In this document: piece by piece, positions 28,734-39,385 of the stretch | How the letters are laid out: each line of letters begins with the position of its first letter | Numbering within the stretch: position 1 is the stretch's first letter | Origin: Paramagnetospirillum caucaseum | GTDB lineage: Bacteria > Pseudomonadota > Alphaproteobacteria > Rhodospirillales > Magnetospirillaceae | Assembly: GCF_000342045.1 (NCBI RefSeq) | Contig: NZ_AONQ01000012.1 | Coordinates: 22,421 to 86,420, forward strand | Length of the DNA stretch: 64,000 nucleotides | Direction of reading: 5' to 3' | Notes under the pieces: generated by a model | Told to the model about the DNA's origin: nothing | Seen by the model: the letters and a program-made list of their open reading frames with translations, nothing else | Database searches by the model: none | Program-made: the position numbers and the translations under genes

Positions 28734-28850
28734 ATGAAGATCACCCCGAAGACCGCCGAGACGCAGAATGCCGCCGCCCAGCCGGCGATCAAGGCCGAGG
28801 ATGCCGAGACCCTGCGGCGCCGACGGGCTCAGGTTGCCGCGTATATCTAG
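28734..28850 (+). CDS. Possible small protein, 38 aa
   Basis: A short frame coding for MKITPKTAETQNAAAQPAIK and then EDAETLRRRRAQVAAYI, charged and probably helical at the end. It begins 164 bp after the divergent arginase start and ends in a 4-bp overlap with the 3' end of the lipoprotein gene on the opposite strand. The ribosome binding site (GGATGGACC) is mediocre and I recognise no family. It may be chance. Confidence 0.35.
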   Translation: MKITPKTAETQNAAAQPAIKAEDAETLRRRRAQVAAYI

Positions 28851-29554
28851 GAAATGACCGCCGGAGGACCGGTCGCCCCGTTGGTTCCGGCCCAATCCGG
28901 GGCCAGGGGCGACCCGGAATCCGGTGCAAATCCGGCGTAGGACACCGCTTCGGCCGCCGGCGCGGCCGGAGCGGCGCCGGCGATGTCGGCGGCGCCCAGG
29001 TCGGGCGCATCGGCCAGGGAGGTCACGCCATCGGGCGAAACCGGGGCGGTGGCGGAAGTCTTGGCCGGAACGGCCGGCTCCCAGCTGATCTCGACGCGCC
29101 GCGCGCCCTGATCCTTGGCGCCCTTCTGGCCGCCCTTGACGATGCCCTGACCCACCACCTCGATCCGGGCGGTGACGCCCAGCTTGCGCAGCTGGTCGGC
29201 GACCGCCTGAGCCCGATTCTCGGACAAGGTCTTGTTGTAGGAGGCCTTCCCCGAGGCGTCGGTGAAGCCCTGGATGCGGATCACGCCGGGCTCGGCCGCC
29301 TTGAGAGCGGGAGCCAGGCCCCACAGCACCTGCATGGTCGAGCCGGTGATGTCGGCCTTGGCGTGATTGAAGTGAACCACCACCGGCGAAGGCGGCAGGG
29401 CCACGTCGTCCATCACCACGGGGGCGGTGGGCGGAGGGGGCACTGCGACGATCGGGGTTGAGGTAGTGGTGGACCGCTCCATGGGTTCCATCTCGGCACA
29501 GGCCGACACCGCCGCGAGGGCGGTCAGGGCAGCGATGAGGTGAAGGAACTTCAT
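28847..29554 (-). CDS. OmpA-family peptidoglycan-associated lipoprotein
   Basis: A 235-residue lipoprotein. The signal peptide ends in the lipobox AVSAC (Cys19). A threonine/proline-rich linker leads to an OmpA C-terminal-like domain (about residues 55-160) with VHFNHAKADIT, IQGFTDASG and NKTLSENRAQAVADQLRKLG, the residues that grip meso-DAP peptidoglycan. A 75-residue Ala/Pro-rich tail follows, unusual for Pal. It is not in a tol-pal cluster, so it is a Pal/YiaD-type protein of unknown specific role. Asp88 is not replaced in the GFTDASG motif. Confidence 0.86.
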   Translation of the reverse strand: MKFLHLIAALTALAAVSACAEMEPMERSTTTSTPIVAVPPPPTAPVVMDDVALPPSPVVVHFNHAKADITGSTMQVLWGLAPALKAAEPGVIRIQGFTDASGKASYNKTLSENRAQAVADQLRKLGVTARIEVVGQGIVKGGQKGAKDQGARRVEISWEPAVPAKTSATAPVSPDGVTSLADAPDLGAADIAGAAPAAPAAEAVSYAGFAPDSGSPLAPDWAGTNGATGPPAVIS

Positions 29555-29729
29555 GGGACGACTCTTCTTGCGATCCAGGTGATCAATGTTGCAAGAAAAG
29601 AATCGGCTGTCCAGCGCTTTCGAAGTAATGGACTCGTCGGACTCCAGTCCAGGATTCGTTGCGGCCGTGAACTGAACGGATAAACGGGTCTTTCTCTTAA
29701 AGTATCGTCTTTACGACGCCGGATTCAGA

Positions 29730-29750
29730 GGGGGCGGAAAATCCGCCCCC
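29730..29750 (-). terminator. Hairpin downstream of uvrA
   Basis: GGGGGCGGA (29730-29738) pairs perfectly with TCCGCCCCC (29742-29750) around an AAA loop, starting 16 bp after the uvrA stop. There is no U-run after it on the uvrA transcript, so it may protect the 3' end rather than terminate by itself. The rest of the 211-bp gap 29555-29765 shows nothing I can name. Confidence 0.4.
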
Positions 29751-29765
29751 GCCAATGGGTTAGAG

Positions 29766-32603
<2,838 letters not shown>

Positions 32604-32710
32604 ATCAGGCCAATCCACTTCCACCTCGACAGGGGCGGGATGTTAGAGAGATTCGAGCGGCGGATAAAGGGCTTGCCCGGCATGGCTGGCATGGGTATGG
32701 TCCGCCCCGT

Positions 32711-32815
32711 CATTGGGGAGTAGCCGCCTTCGACTATCAGAAGGGGGCGCGTCAACAGACTTGGGCCTTGGCCCATGGCGCGTCCGGCTCAAAAGCCTGG
32801 CGAGACCTTTGGCTT
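32711..32815 (+). promoter_or_regulatory. yybP-ykoY (Mn2+-sensing) riboswitch
   Basis: The conserved blocks of the yybP-ykoY RNA appear in order: GGGGAGTAG at 32715-32723, the Mn-binding GTCAACA at 32751-32757, and GGCGAGACCTTTGG at 32799-32812. A TGGGCC-tt-GGCCCA hairpin lies between the last two (32762-32775). In described members the two loops dock to bind Mn2+, and ligand binding switches on a downstream Mn exporter gene. The next gene is a TMEM165/GDT1 transporter, a known target class. The identification is from motifs by eye, without a covariance-model score. Confidence 0.87.
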
Positions 32816-32832
32816 CGGAATTCCAGCATCCA

Positions 32833-32879
32833 GGGATTGGGCGGGGTTCCGGGCCATCGGTCATGCGTCGCCCAATCCC
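32833..32879 (+). promoter_or_regulatory. Perfect hairpin between riboswitch and start codon, probable expression platform
   Basis: GGGATTGGGCG (32833-32843) and CGCCCAATCCC (32869-32879) form an uninterrupted 11-bp stem with a 25-nt loop. It lies 18 bases after the riboswitch core and ends 14 bases before the ATG. No U-run follows, so control of translation or Rho access seems likelier than intrinsic termination. No obvious Shine-Dalgarno is seen for the gene. Confidence 0.5.
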
Positions 32880-32893
32880 CCGTCTGGTGCTTC

Positions 32894-33478
32894 ATGGACT
32901 CCCTGCTGGTATCCCTTGCCGTGGTCACCGCCGCCGAGATCGGCGATAAGACCCAGCTCCTCGCCCTGTTGCTCGCCGCCAAGTTCAGGAAGCCCTGGGC
33001 GGTGGTGGCCGGCATCCTGGTGGCGACCGTCGCCAATCACGGCCTGGCGGCGTGGCTGGGAGTCGAGGTTGCCCGCTGGATCGGCCCCGAAACGATGCGC
33101 TGGATCGTTGGCCTTTCCTTCATCAGCATGGCCGCCTGGACCCTGGTCCCCGACAAGATGGACGAGGATGACCAGCCGAAGATGTGGGAAAAGGCCGGCC
33201 CCTTCGTCGCCACCACCATCGCCTTCTTCCTGGTGGAGATCGGCGACAAGACCCAGATCGCCACTTTGGCCCTGGGGGCGCGCTTCGGCGACCTGTTGTT
33301 CGTCACCATGGGCACCACGCTGGGCATGCTGATCGCCGACGTGCCCGCCGTGTTCGTGGGCAACGCCATGGCCGAGAAGCTGCCGCTCAAGCTGGTGCGC
33401 ATGGTCGCCGCCGCGTTGTTCGCCATCCTGGGCGTGCTGGCGCTGACCGATGTGGGGAAAAGCCTAGCCGGAGCGTAG
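32894..33478 (+). CDS. TMEM165/GDT1 (UPF0016) family Mn2+/cation exporter
   Basis: A 194-residue membrane protein with two homologous halves of three helices, each carrying the family motif EIGDKT (residues 15-20 and 115-120). Relatives move Mn2+ or Ca2+ across membranes, and bacterial members protect against Mn. ATG 32894 starts with MDSLLVSLAVVTAAEIGDKT; an in-frame ATG at 32768 lies inside the riboswitch and is rejected. The upstream Mn riboswitch supports Mn2+ export. The gene overlaps the end of recG by 15 bp on the opposite strand. Confidence 0.93.
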   Translation: MDSLLVSLAVVTAAEIGDKTQLLALLLAAKFRKPWAVVAGILVATVANHGLAAWLGVEVARWIGPETMRWIVGLSFISMAAWTLVPDKMDEDDQPKMWEKAGPFVATTIAFFLVEIGDKTQIATLALGARFGDLLFVTMGTTLGMLIADVPAVFVGNAMAEKLPLKLVRMVAAALFAILGVLALTDVGKSLAGA

Positions 33479-35545
33479 CGTTCGTACCGCCGCGTCCCGC
33501 TCGAACAGATAGAGCAGGACGCGGAGCGCCTCGCCGCGCGGGGTGGACAGCTCCGGGTCGCGCTCCAGGATCAGGCGGGCATCATCGCGGGCGGCGGCCA
33601 GCAATTCGCCGTGGATGGCCAGATCGGCCAGGCGGAATTCCGGCAGGCCGCTCTGGCGGGTGCCCAGCATCTCGCCGCCGCCCCTGAGGCGCAGATCCTC
33701 CTCGGCGATGCGGAACCCGTCCTCGGTGGCGCGCATGATCTCGAGCCGTGCCTTGGCGATTTCGCCCAAGGGATGGCCGTAGAGCAGCAGGCAGCGGGAT
33801 TCCCTGGTGCCGCGCCCCACCCGGCCGCGCAACTGGTGCAACTGGGCGAGGCCGAAGCGCTCGGCATGCTCGATGACCATGATGTTGGCGTCGGGCACGT
33901 CGACGCCCACCTCGATCACTGTGGTGGCCACCAGGATGTCCAGGCTTCCGGCGGCGAACTCGGTCATCACCTTGTCCTTGGCGGGGCCCTTCATGCGGCC
34001 GTGGATGAGGCCGACCCGGTCGCCGAACACCGCCGACAGGTGCCGGTGGCGCTCCTCGGCGGCGGCGAGGTCCGAGGTTTCCGATTCCTCCACCAGGGGG
34101 CAGACCCAATAGGCCCGCGCCCCCGAGGCGATGGCCCGGCCGATGCCCGCCACCATCTCGTCCAGGCGGGCCAGGGGCACCACACGGGTGTCGATGGGCT
34201 TCCTGCCCGGCGGCTTCTCGTCCAGGCGGGACGCATCCATGTCGCCATAGGCGGTGAGCAGCAGGGTGCGGGGAATGGGGGTGGCGGTCATCACCAGCAT
34301 GTCCACGGCGAGGCCCTTGGCCGCCAACTCCAGGCGCTGGTGCACGCCGAAGCGGTGCTGCTCGTCGATCACCGCCAAGGCGAGATCCTTGAAGGCCACA
34401 TCCTCCTGGAACAAAGCGTGGGTGCCCAGCAGGATGTGGATGTCGCCGGAGGCCAGCCCGTCCAGCACCGCCTGACGCGCTTTCCCCTTGTCGCGGCCGG
34501 TGAGCAGGGCGACCCTGAGGCCCGCCGCCTCGGCCAGCGGCGCGATGCCGGCGTAATGCTGGCGGGCGAGGATTTCGGTGGGCGCCATCATGGCGGCCTG
34601 ACAGCCGGCTTCGACGGCGGTGAGCATGGCCAACAAGGCCACCACCGTCTTGCCGCTGCCCACGTCGCCCTGGAGCAGGCGGAGCATACGCAGCGGCAGG
34701 GCCATATCGGCATCGATCTCGGCCAGCGAGCGGCTCTGGGCACCGGTGAGGGTATAGGGGAGCGCAGCCATCACCCTGGCCCGCAAGCTGCCGTCGCCCG
34801 CCAGGGGGCGGCCCTTGAGCTTGCGCATCTGGGCGCGGACCATGGCCAGCGCCAGCTGATTGGCCAGCAATTCGTCAAAGGCGAGGCGGCGGCGCGCCGG
34901 GGTGTCGCCGGTGGCGGCATGCTCGTCGGCGGGATGGTGGACGGCGGTCAGCGCCTCGCGCCAACCGGGCCAGTCCTGGCGGGCCAGCCAATGGGGCTCC
35001 TGCCATTCCGGCAATTCCGGGGCCTTGGCCACGGCGGCCGCCACCGTCTTGGCCACCGCGCGGCCGGTCAGCCCGGCGGTCAGGCCGTAGACCGGCTCCA
35101 CCGCCATCACCTGGGCCAGTTCGTCCAGGGGCACGATATGGTCGGGGTGGCTGATCTGGATTTCGTTGGCGAAATGCTCGACCACACCGCTGACCACCCG
35201 GACCTCGCCCTCGGGCAATTGCTTTCTCAGCCAGTCCTCGCGCCCGTGGAAGAACACCAGGTGCAGGAAGCCGGTCTCGTCGGCCATGCGCACCCGGTAG
35301 GGGCGCTTCGGCGAGGACGAGGAGAAGTGGGCGTCGACCCTGAGCGCCAGGGTGGCGACCTTGCCGTGGGGGGCTTCCGCCACCTTGGGGGCGAAGCGGC
35401 GGTCGATCACCCCGGTGGGCAGGTGCCACAGCAGATCCAGCACCTTTTCCCCCACCAGCCGCTGGTACAGCGGCGCGAGGCGCGGACCGATGCCGGGCAG
35501 GCTGGTCACCGGGGCGAAGAGGGGAAACAGAACCTGGGGGCGCAT
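33464..35545 (-). CDS. recG: ATP-dependent DNA helicase RecG
   Basis: A 693-residue helicase that reverses stalled replication forks and migrates Holliday junctions. An N-terminal wedge domain (OB fold, about residues 60-160) is followed by the two helicase lobes. Walker A is GDVGSGKTVVAL, the DExH box is VIDEQHRFGVHQR, and motif VI lies in QLRGRVGRGTRESRCLLLYG. ATG 35545 begins MRPQVLFPLFAPVTSLPGIG; further upstream codons in frame look non-coding. sdhE diverges from it 59 bp away. Confidence 0.96.
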   Translation of the reverse strand: MRPQVLFPLFAPVTSLPGIGPRLAPLYQRLVGEKVLDLLWHLPTGVIDRRFAPKVAEAPHGKVATLALRVDAHFSSSSPKRPYRVRMADETGFLHLVFFHGREDWLRKQLPEGEVRVVSGVVEHFANEIQISHPDHIVPLDELAQVMAVEPVYGLTAGLTGRAVAKTVAAAVAKAPELPEWQEPHWLARQDWPGWREALTAVHHPADEHAATGDTPARRRLAFDELLANQLALAMVRAQMRKLKGRPLAGDGSLRARVMAALPYTLTGAQSRSLAEIDADMALPLRMLRLLQGDVGSGKTVVALLAMLTAVEAGCQAAMMAPTEILARQHYAGIAPLAEAAGLRVALLTGRDKGKARQAVLDGLASGDIHILLGTHALFQEDVAFKDLALAVIDEQHRFGVHQRLELAAKGLAVDMLVMTATPIPRTLLLTAYGDMDASRLDEKPPGRKPIDTRVVPLARLDEMVAGIGRAIASGARAYWVCPLVEESETSDLAAAEERHRHLSAVFGDRVGLIHGRMKGPAKDKVMTEFAAGSLDILVATTVIEVGVDVPDANIMVIEHAERFGLAQLHQLRGRVGRGTRESRCLLLYGHPLGEIAKARLEIMRATEDGFRIAEEDLRLRGGGEMLGTRQSGLPEFRLADLAIHGELLAAARDDARLILERDPELSTPRGEALRVLLYLFERDAAVRTLRSG

Positions 35546-35604
35546 GGCGGGCTGACATTCCGGTCTCGAGGGGCTATATCCTAGTCGGCTCCGAAACCGA
35601 CGCA

Positions 35605-35883
35605 ATGCCGGATGCAATGGATCAAGATCGACTGAAGCGCCTGATGTTCCGTGCCCACCACATGGGCTCCAACGAGAACGACATCCTGTTCGGCGGATTC
35701 GCCGCCAAGTATCTGGAAACGCTGTCGTCCGAGCAGGCCGAGCGGTTCGAATCCCTGATCGCCGAGAACGATACCGACCTGTTCAACTGGGCCACCGGCA
35801 AGGAAGAGGTGCCGGCGCATCTCGACCATGACGTGATGGCGATGATCAAGACATTCGTTCAGAGCGAAGCCGCACCGATTTGA
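35605..35883 (+). CDS. sdhE: FAD assembly factor SdhE
   Basis: A 92-residue helical protein of the SdhE/DUF339 family, which promotes covalent flavinylation of succinate dehydrogenase. The layout KRLMFRAHHMGSNENDILFG, then FAAKYLETLSSEQAERFESL and FNWATGKEEVP, is typical. The signature RGxxE reads MGSNE here (residues 20-24), so the arginine is replaced by methionine. ATG 35605 or 35617 could be used; neither has a good ribosome binding site. recG-sdhE-mfd is a common alphaproteobacterial neighbourhood. Its stop codon is 5 bp before the mfd ATG. Confidence 0.88.
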   Translation: MPDAMDQDRLKRLMFRAHHMGSNENDILFGGFAAKYLETLSSEQAERFESLIAENDTDLFNWATGKEEVPAHLDHDVMAMIKTFVQSEAAPI

Positions 35884-35888
35884 AAAAT

Positions 35889-38800
35889 ATGGATAATCTT
35901 ATCGCGGAGCCGGGGCGCCACAAGGTCGCCGGCGCGCCGGAAGGGCGCGACGCCCTGCTGCTGGCCGAACTGGCGGCGGGGACGGAAGGCGGTATCCTGC
36001 ACGTCGCCCGCGACGAGGGCCGCATGGCGCGGGTGGCCGAGGCGCTGGCCTTCTTCGCCCCCGAGCTCACCGTGCTGGAGTTTCCCGGCTGGGATTGCGT
36101 GCCCTATGACCGGGTCTCGCCCCATGTGGACATGGTGGCGCGGCGTATCGACACCCTGGCAAGGCTAGCCGACGGGGTGAAGGGCGCCTTCGTGGTGCTG
36201 ACCACCGTTCCCGCTTTGGCGCAACGGGTGCCGCCGCGCGAGGCCCTGGCCTCGGCGACGCTGGACGCCCGCAAGGGCTCGGCGCTGTCCATGGACAAGC
36301 TGATCGGCTTTTTGGCCAAGAACGGCTATGTACGCGCCGACACGGTAATGGAGCCGGGCGAGTACGCGGTCAGGGGCGGCATCGTCGACCTGTTCCCGCC
36401 GGGCTCGGGCGAGCCGCTGCGCCTGGATTTCTTCGGCGACGAGATCGAGTCCGTGCGCTCCTTCGACCCCATGAGCCAACGAACCACGGGGGTCGTTGAG
36501 GGGTTCGTCTGCCGCCCGGTCAGCGAGGTGGGGCTGGACGAGGCCTCCATCGCCCGCTTCCGCGCCCATTACCGCGAGATGTTCGGGGTGGTGCAGGGGC
36601 CGGACCCGCTGTACGAGGCCATTTCCGAGGGCATCAAGTTCAACGGCATGGAGCATTGGTTGCCGCTGTTCCATGACGGCCTCGACACCCTGTTCGCCTA
36701 TGTGCCCGAGGCGGCGGTAGTGCTCGATCACCAGTCGGACGAGGCGCTGTCCGCCCGTCACGCCCTGGTACTGGAATATTTCGACGCCCGCGCCGGCCTG
36801 TCCGGCTCGGGCCTGACCGAATCCGGCATGGTCTACCACCCCATTCCGCCCGAACGGCTCTATCTCGAGCGCCAGGAATGGGACCGGCTGCTGGGCATGT
36901 GCCCCGTCCTCCACCTGTCGCCCTTCGACCCGGCGGAAGACGGCTCGCTGGATGCCGGCGGGCGTCTGGGCCGCGACTTCGCCGATATGCGGGCGCGGCC
37001 GGGCATCAACGTCTATGACTGCGTGCGCGAGCACGCCGAGGAACAGGCCAAGGCCGGGCGCCGCATGGTGATCGCCGCCTGGACCCAAGGCTCCCGCGAC
37101 CGTCTGGCCGGGGTGCTGAAGGACCACGGCATCAAGGGCATCGAGACGGTGGACAGCTGGGCCGAGGCCCAGGCCCTGGACAAGGGAAGGGTGGCGGTGG
37201 CCATCCTCGGCCTCGACCACGGCTTCACCACCTCCCAATTGGCCCTGGTCACCGAGCAGGACATCCTGGGCGACCGTCTGGCGCGGCCCGCCCGCAAGAA
37301 GAAGAAGGGCGCCCAGTTCATCGCCGAGGCCTCCGCCCTGTCCGAGGGCGACCTGGTGGTGCATGTGGAGCACGGCATCGGCCGCTATGACGGCCTGGTT
37401 GCTCTGGAAGTGTCGGGCGCTCCCCACGACTGCCTGCGGGTGATCTATGACGGTGGCGACAAGCTGTTCGTGCCGGTGGAAAACATCGACGTCCTGACCC
37501 GCTTCGGTTCGGAGCAGGCGGGTGTGTCGCTGGATAAGCTGGGCGGCACGGCGTGGCAGGCCCGCAAGGCCAAGCTCAAGAAGCGCATCCGCGACATCGC
37601 CGACCAGCTGATCGGCATCGCCGCCCAGCGCCAGATGCGCCGGGGCGAGGCGCTGGTGCCGGCGGAGGGGCTGTACGACGAGTTCTGCGCCCGCTTCCCC
37701 TTCGCCGAGACCGACGACCAACTGCGCGCCATCGAGGATTGCATCGCCGATCTGGCTTCTGGCCGCCCCATGGACCGCCTGATCTGCGGCGATGTGGGCT
37801 TCGGCAAGACCGAGGTGGCCATGCGCGTCGCCTTCGTGGCGGCGTTGCAGGGCCTTCAGGTGGCGGTGGTGGTGCCCACCACGCTCCTGGCCCGCCAGCA
37901 TTACCGCACCTTCAAGGAACGCTTCGCCGGTCTGCCGGTGCGGGTCGAGCAATTGTCGCGCTTGGTGACCGCCAAGACGGCGTCGGAGGTCAAGGCCGGG
38001 GTGACCGACGGTTCGGTGGACATCGTGATCGGTACCCATGCGCTTCTCGCCAAGGGCATCGGCTTCAAGCGCCTGGGCCTGCTGATCATCGACGAGGAGC
38101 AGCATTTCGGCGTCGCCCACAAGGAACGCCTGAAGCAGCTGAAATCCGACGTTCACGTCCTGACGCTGACCGCCACGCCCATTCCCCGCACCCTCCAGAT
38201 GGCGCTGTCGGGGGTGAAGGAAATGAGCGTCATCGCCACCCCGCCGGTGGACCGCCTCGCCGTGCGCACCTTCGTGCTGCCCTACGATCCGGTGGTGCTG
38301 CGCGAATCCATCCTGCGCGAGCGCTATCGCGGCGGACAGGTGTTCTATGTCTGCCCGCGTCTGGCCGATATCGACCGGGTGGCCGAGCGCCTGGCCAAGC
38401 TGGTGCCCGAGGTCAAGACCGCCGTGGCCCATGGCCGTCTGGCGCCTGCCGACCTGGAAGAGGTGATGGTGGCCTTCGGCGACAAGCAGTACGACGTGCT
38501 GCTGTCCACCAACATCATCGAATCCGGCATCGATATGCCCAGCGTCAACACCCTGATCATCCACCGCGCCGACATGTTCGGCCTGGGCCAGCTCTACCAG
38601 CTGCGCGGCCGGGTGGGGCGTGGCAAGACGCGGGGCTATGCCTACTTCACCCTGCCCAACGACAAGGTGCTGTCCAAGGCGGCGGAAAAGCGATTGCAGG
38701 TGATGCAGGCGCTCGACACGCTGGGGGCCGGCTTCCAGCTGGCCAGCCACGATTTGGACATCCGGGGCGCCGGCAACCTGCTGGGCGAGGAGCAGTCGGG

Positions 38801-39347
38801 CCATATCCGCGAGGTGGGCATCGAGCTTTACCAGCAATTGCTGGAGGAGGCGGTGGCCGCCGCCAAGGGCGGGCAGGGGGGCGAGGCCGCCGAGGAATGG
38901 TCGCCGCAGATCGCCGTCGGCACCCCGGTGCTGATCCCCGAGACCTATGTGGCCGACCTGTCGGTGCGCCTGTCGCTCTATCGCCGCATCGGCTCGCTGG
39001 CCGATCAGGCGGAGATCGAGGCCCTGGCCGCCGAGCTGATCGACCGCTTCGGCAAGCTGCCGCCCGAGGTGGAGAACCTGCTGGAGGTGGTGGCCATCAA
39101 GGCGCTGTGCAAGCTGGCCGGCATCGACAAGGTGGATTCCGGGCCAAAGGGCGCCGTGGTCTCCTTGCGCGGCAACGTCTTCACCAATCCGGCCGCCCTG
39201 GTGCAATTCATCGCGCGGTCGGCCGGTTCTTGCAAGATCAGGCCCGACCACAAGATCGTCTTCCTGCGCGCCTGGGAAGACCCGAAGCAGCGGATCACCG
39301 GGCTGCGCAACGTCATCGGCAAACTGGCGGAATTGGCTTCGGCCTGA
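35889..39347 (+). CDS. mfd: Transcription-repair coupling factor Mfd
   Basis: A 1152-residue translocase that removes RNA polymerase stalled at lesions and recruits UvrA. The N-terminal UvrB-like part (about 1-340) is followed by an RNA polymerase-interaction domain (GDLVVHVEHGIGRYDGL, about 480) and a RecG-like motor with Walker A GDVGFGKTEVAMR, DEEQHFGV and GRVGRGKTRGYAYF. The C-terminal domain (about 1000-1152) binds UvrA. A TTG at 35880 overlaps the sdhE stop; ATG 35889 is preferred. It stands with uvrA and recG within 10 kb. Confidence 0.97.
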   Translation: MDNLIAEPGRHKVAGAPEGRDALLLAELAAGTEGGILHVARDEGRMARVAEALAFFAPELTVLEFPGWDCVPYDRVSPHVDMVARRIDTLARLADGVKGAFVVLTTVPALAQRVPPREALASATLDARKGSALSMDKLIGFLAKNGYVRADTVMEPGEYAVRGGIVDLFPPGSGEPLRLDFFGDEIESVRSFDPMSQRTTGVVEGFVCRPVSEVGLDEASIARFRAHYREMFGVVQGPDPLYEAISEGIKFNGMEHWLPLFHDGLDTLFAYVPEAAVVLDHQSDEALSARHALVLEYFDARAGLSGSGLTESGMVYHPIPPERLYLERQEWDRLLGMCPVLHLSPFDPAEDGSLDAGGRLGRDFADMRARPGINVYDCVREHAEEQAKAGRRMVIAAWTQGSRDRLAGVLKDHGIKGIETVDSWAEAQALDKGRVAVAILGLDHGFTTSQLALVTEQDILGDRLARPARKKKKGAQFIAEASALSEGDLVVHVEHGIGRYDGLVALEVSGAPHDCLRVIYDGGDKLFVPVENIDVLTRFGSEQAGVSLDKLGGTAWQARKAKLKKRIRDIADQLIGIAAQRQMRRGEALVPAEGLYDEFCARFPFAETDDQLRAIEDCIADLASGRPMDRLICGDVGFGKTEVAMRVAFVAALQGLQVAVVVPTTLLARQHYRTFKERFAGLPVRVEQLSRLVTAKTASEVKAGVTDGSVDIVIGTHALLAKGIGFKRLGLLIIDEEQHFGVAHKERLKQLKSDVHVLTLTATPIPRTLQMALSGVKEMSVIATPPVDRLAVRTFVLPYDPVVLRESILRERYRGGQVFYVCPRLADIDRVAERLAKLVPEVKTAVAHGRLAPADLEEVMVAFGDKQYDVLLSTNIIESGIDMPSVNTLIIHRADMFGLGQLYQLRGRVGRGKTRGYAYFTLPNDKVLSKAAEKRLQVMQALDTLGAGFQLASHDLDIRGAGNLLGEEQSGHIREVGIELYQQLLEEAVAAAKGGQGGEAAEEWSPQIAVGTPVLIPETYVADLSVRLSLYRRIGSLADQAEIEALAAELIDRFGKLPPEVENLLEVVAIKALCKLAGIDKVDSGPKGAVVSLRGNVFTNPAALVQFIARSAGSCKIRPDHKIVFLRAWEDPKQRITGLRNVIGKLAELASA

Positions 39348-39385
39348 AAATGGAGTATAGGCGAATCCCGCCTTTAGGAACCGAC

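Noticed and set aside
28589..28792. 67-codon minus-strand frame with a hydrophobic start
   Set aside because: It overlaps the arginase leader and the small frame at 28734, and no family is recognised. The hydrophobic segment could be chance.
32768..32893. N-terminal extension of the TMEM165 gene
   Set aside because: The extension reads through the 3' part of the riboswitch and the hairpin, and the conserved protein begins at 32894.
36165..39251. 1028-codon open frame on the minus strand opposite mfd
   Set aside because: It is the antisense of a certain gene, rich in His/Gln/Gly as is typical of reverse-strand frames in GC-rich DNA, with no recognisable domain. Similar long frames opposite uvrA (29805-31952), recG (33611-35584), metG (45105-47525) and livH/livK (56620-58818) were rejected for the same reason.
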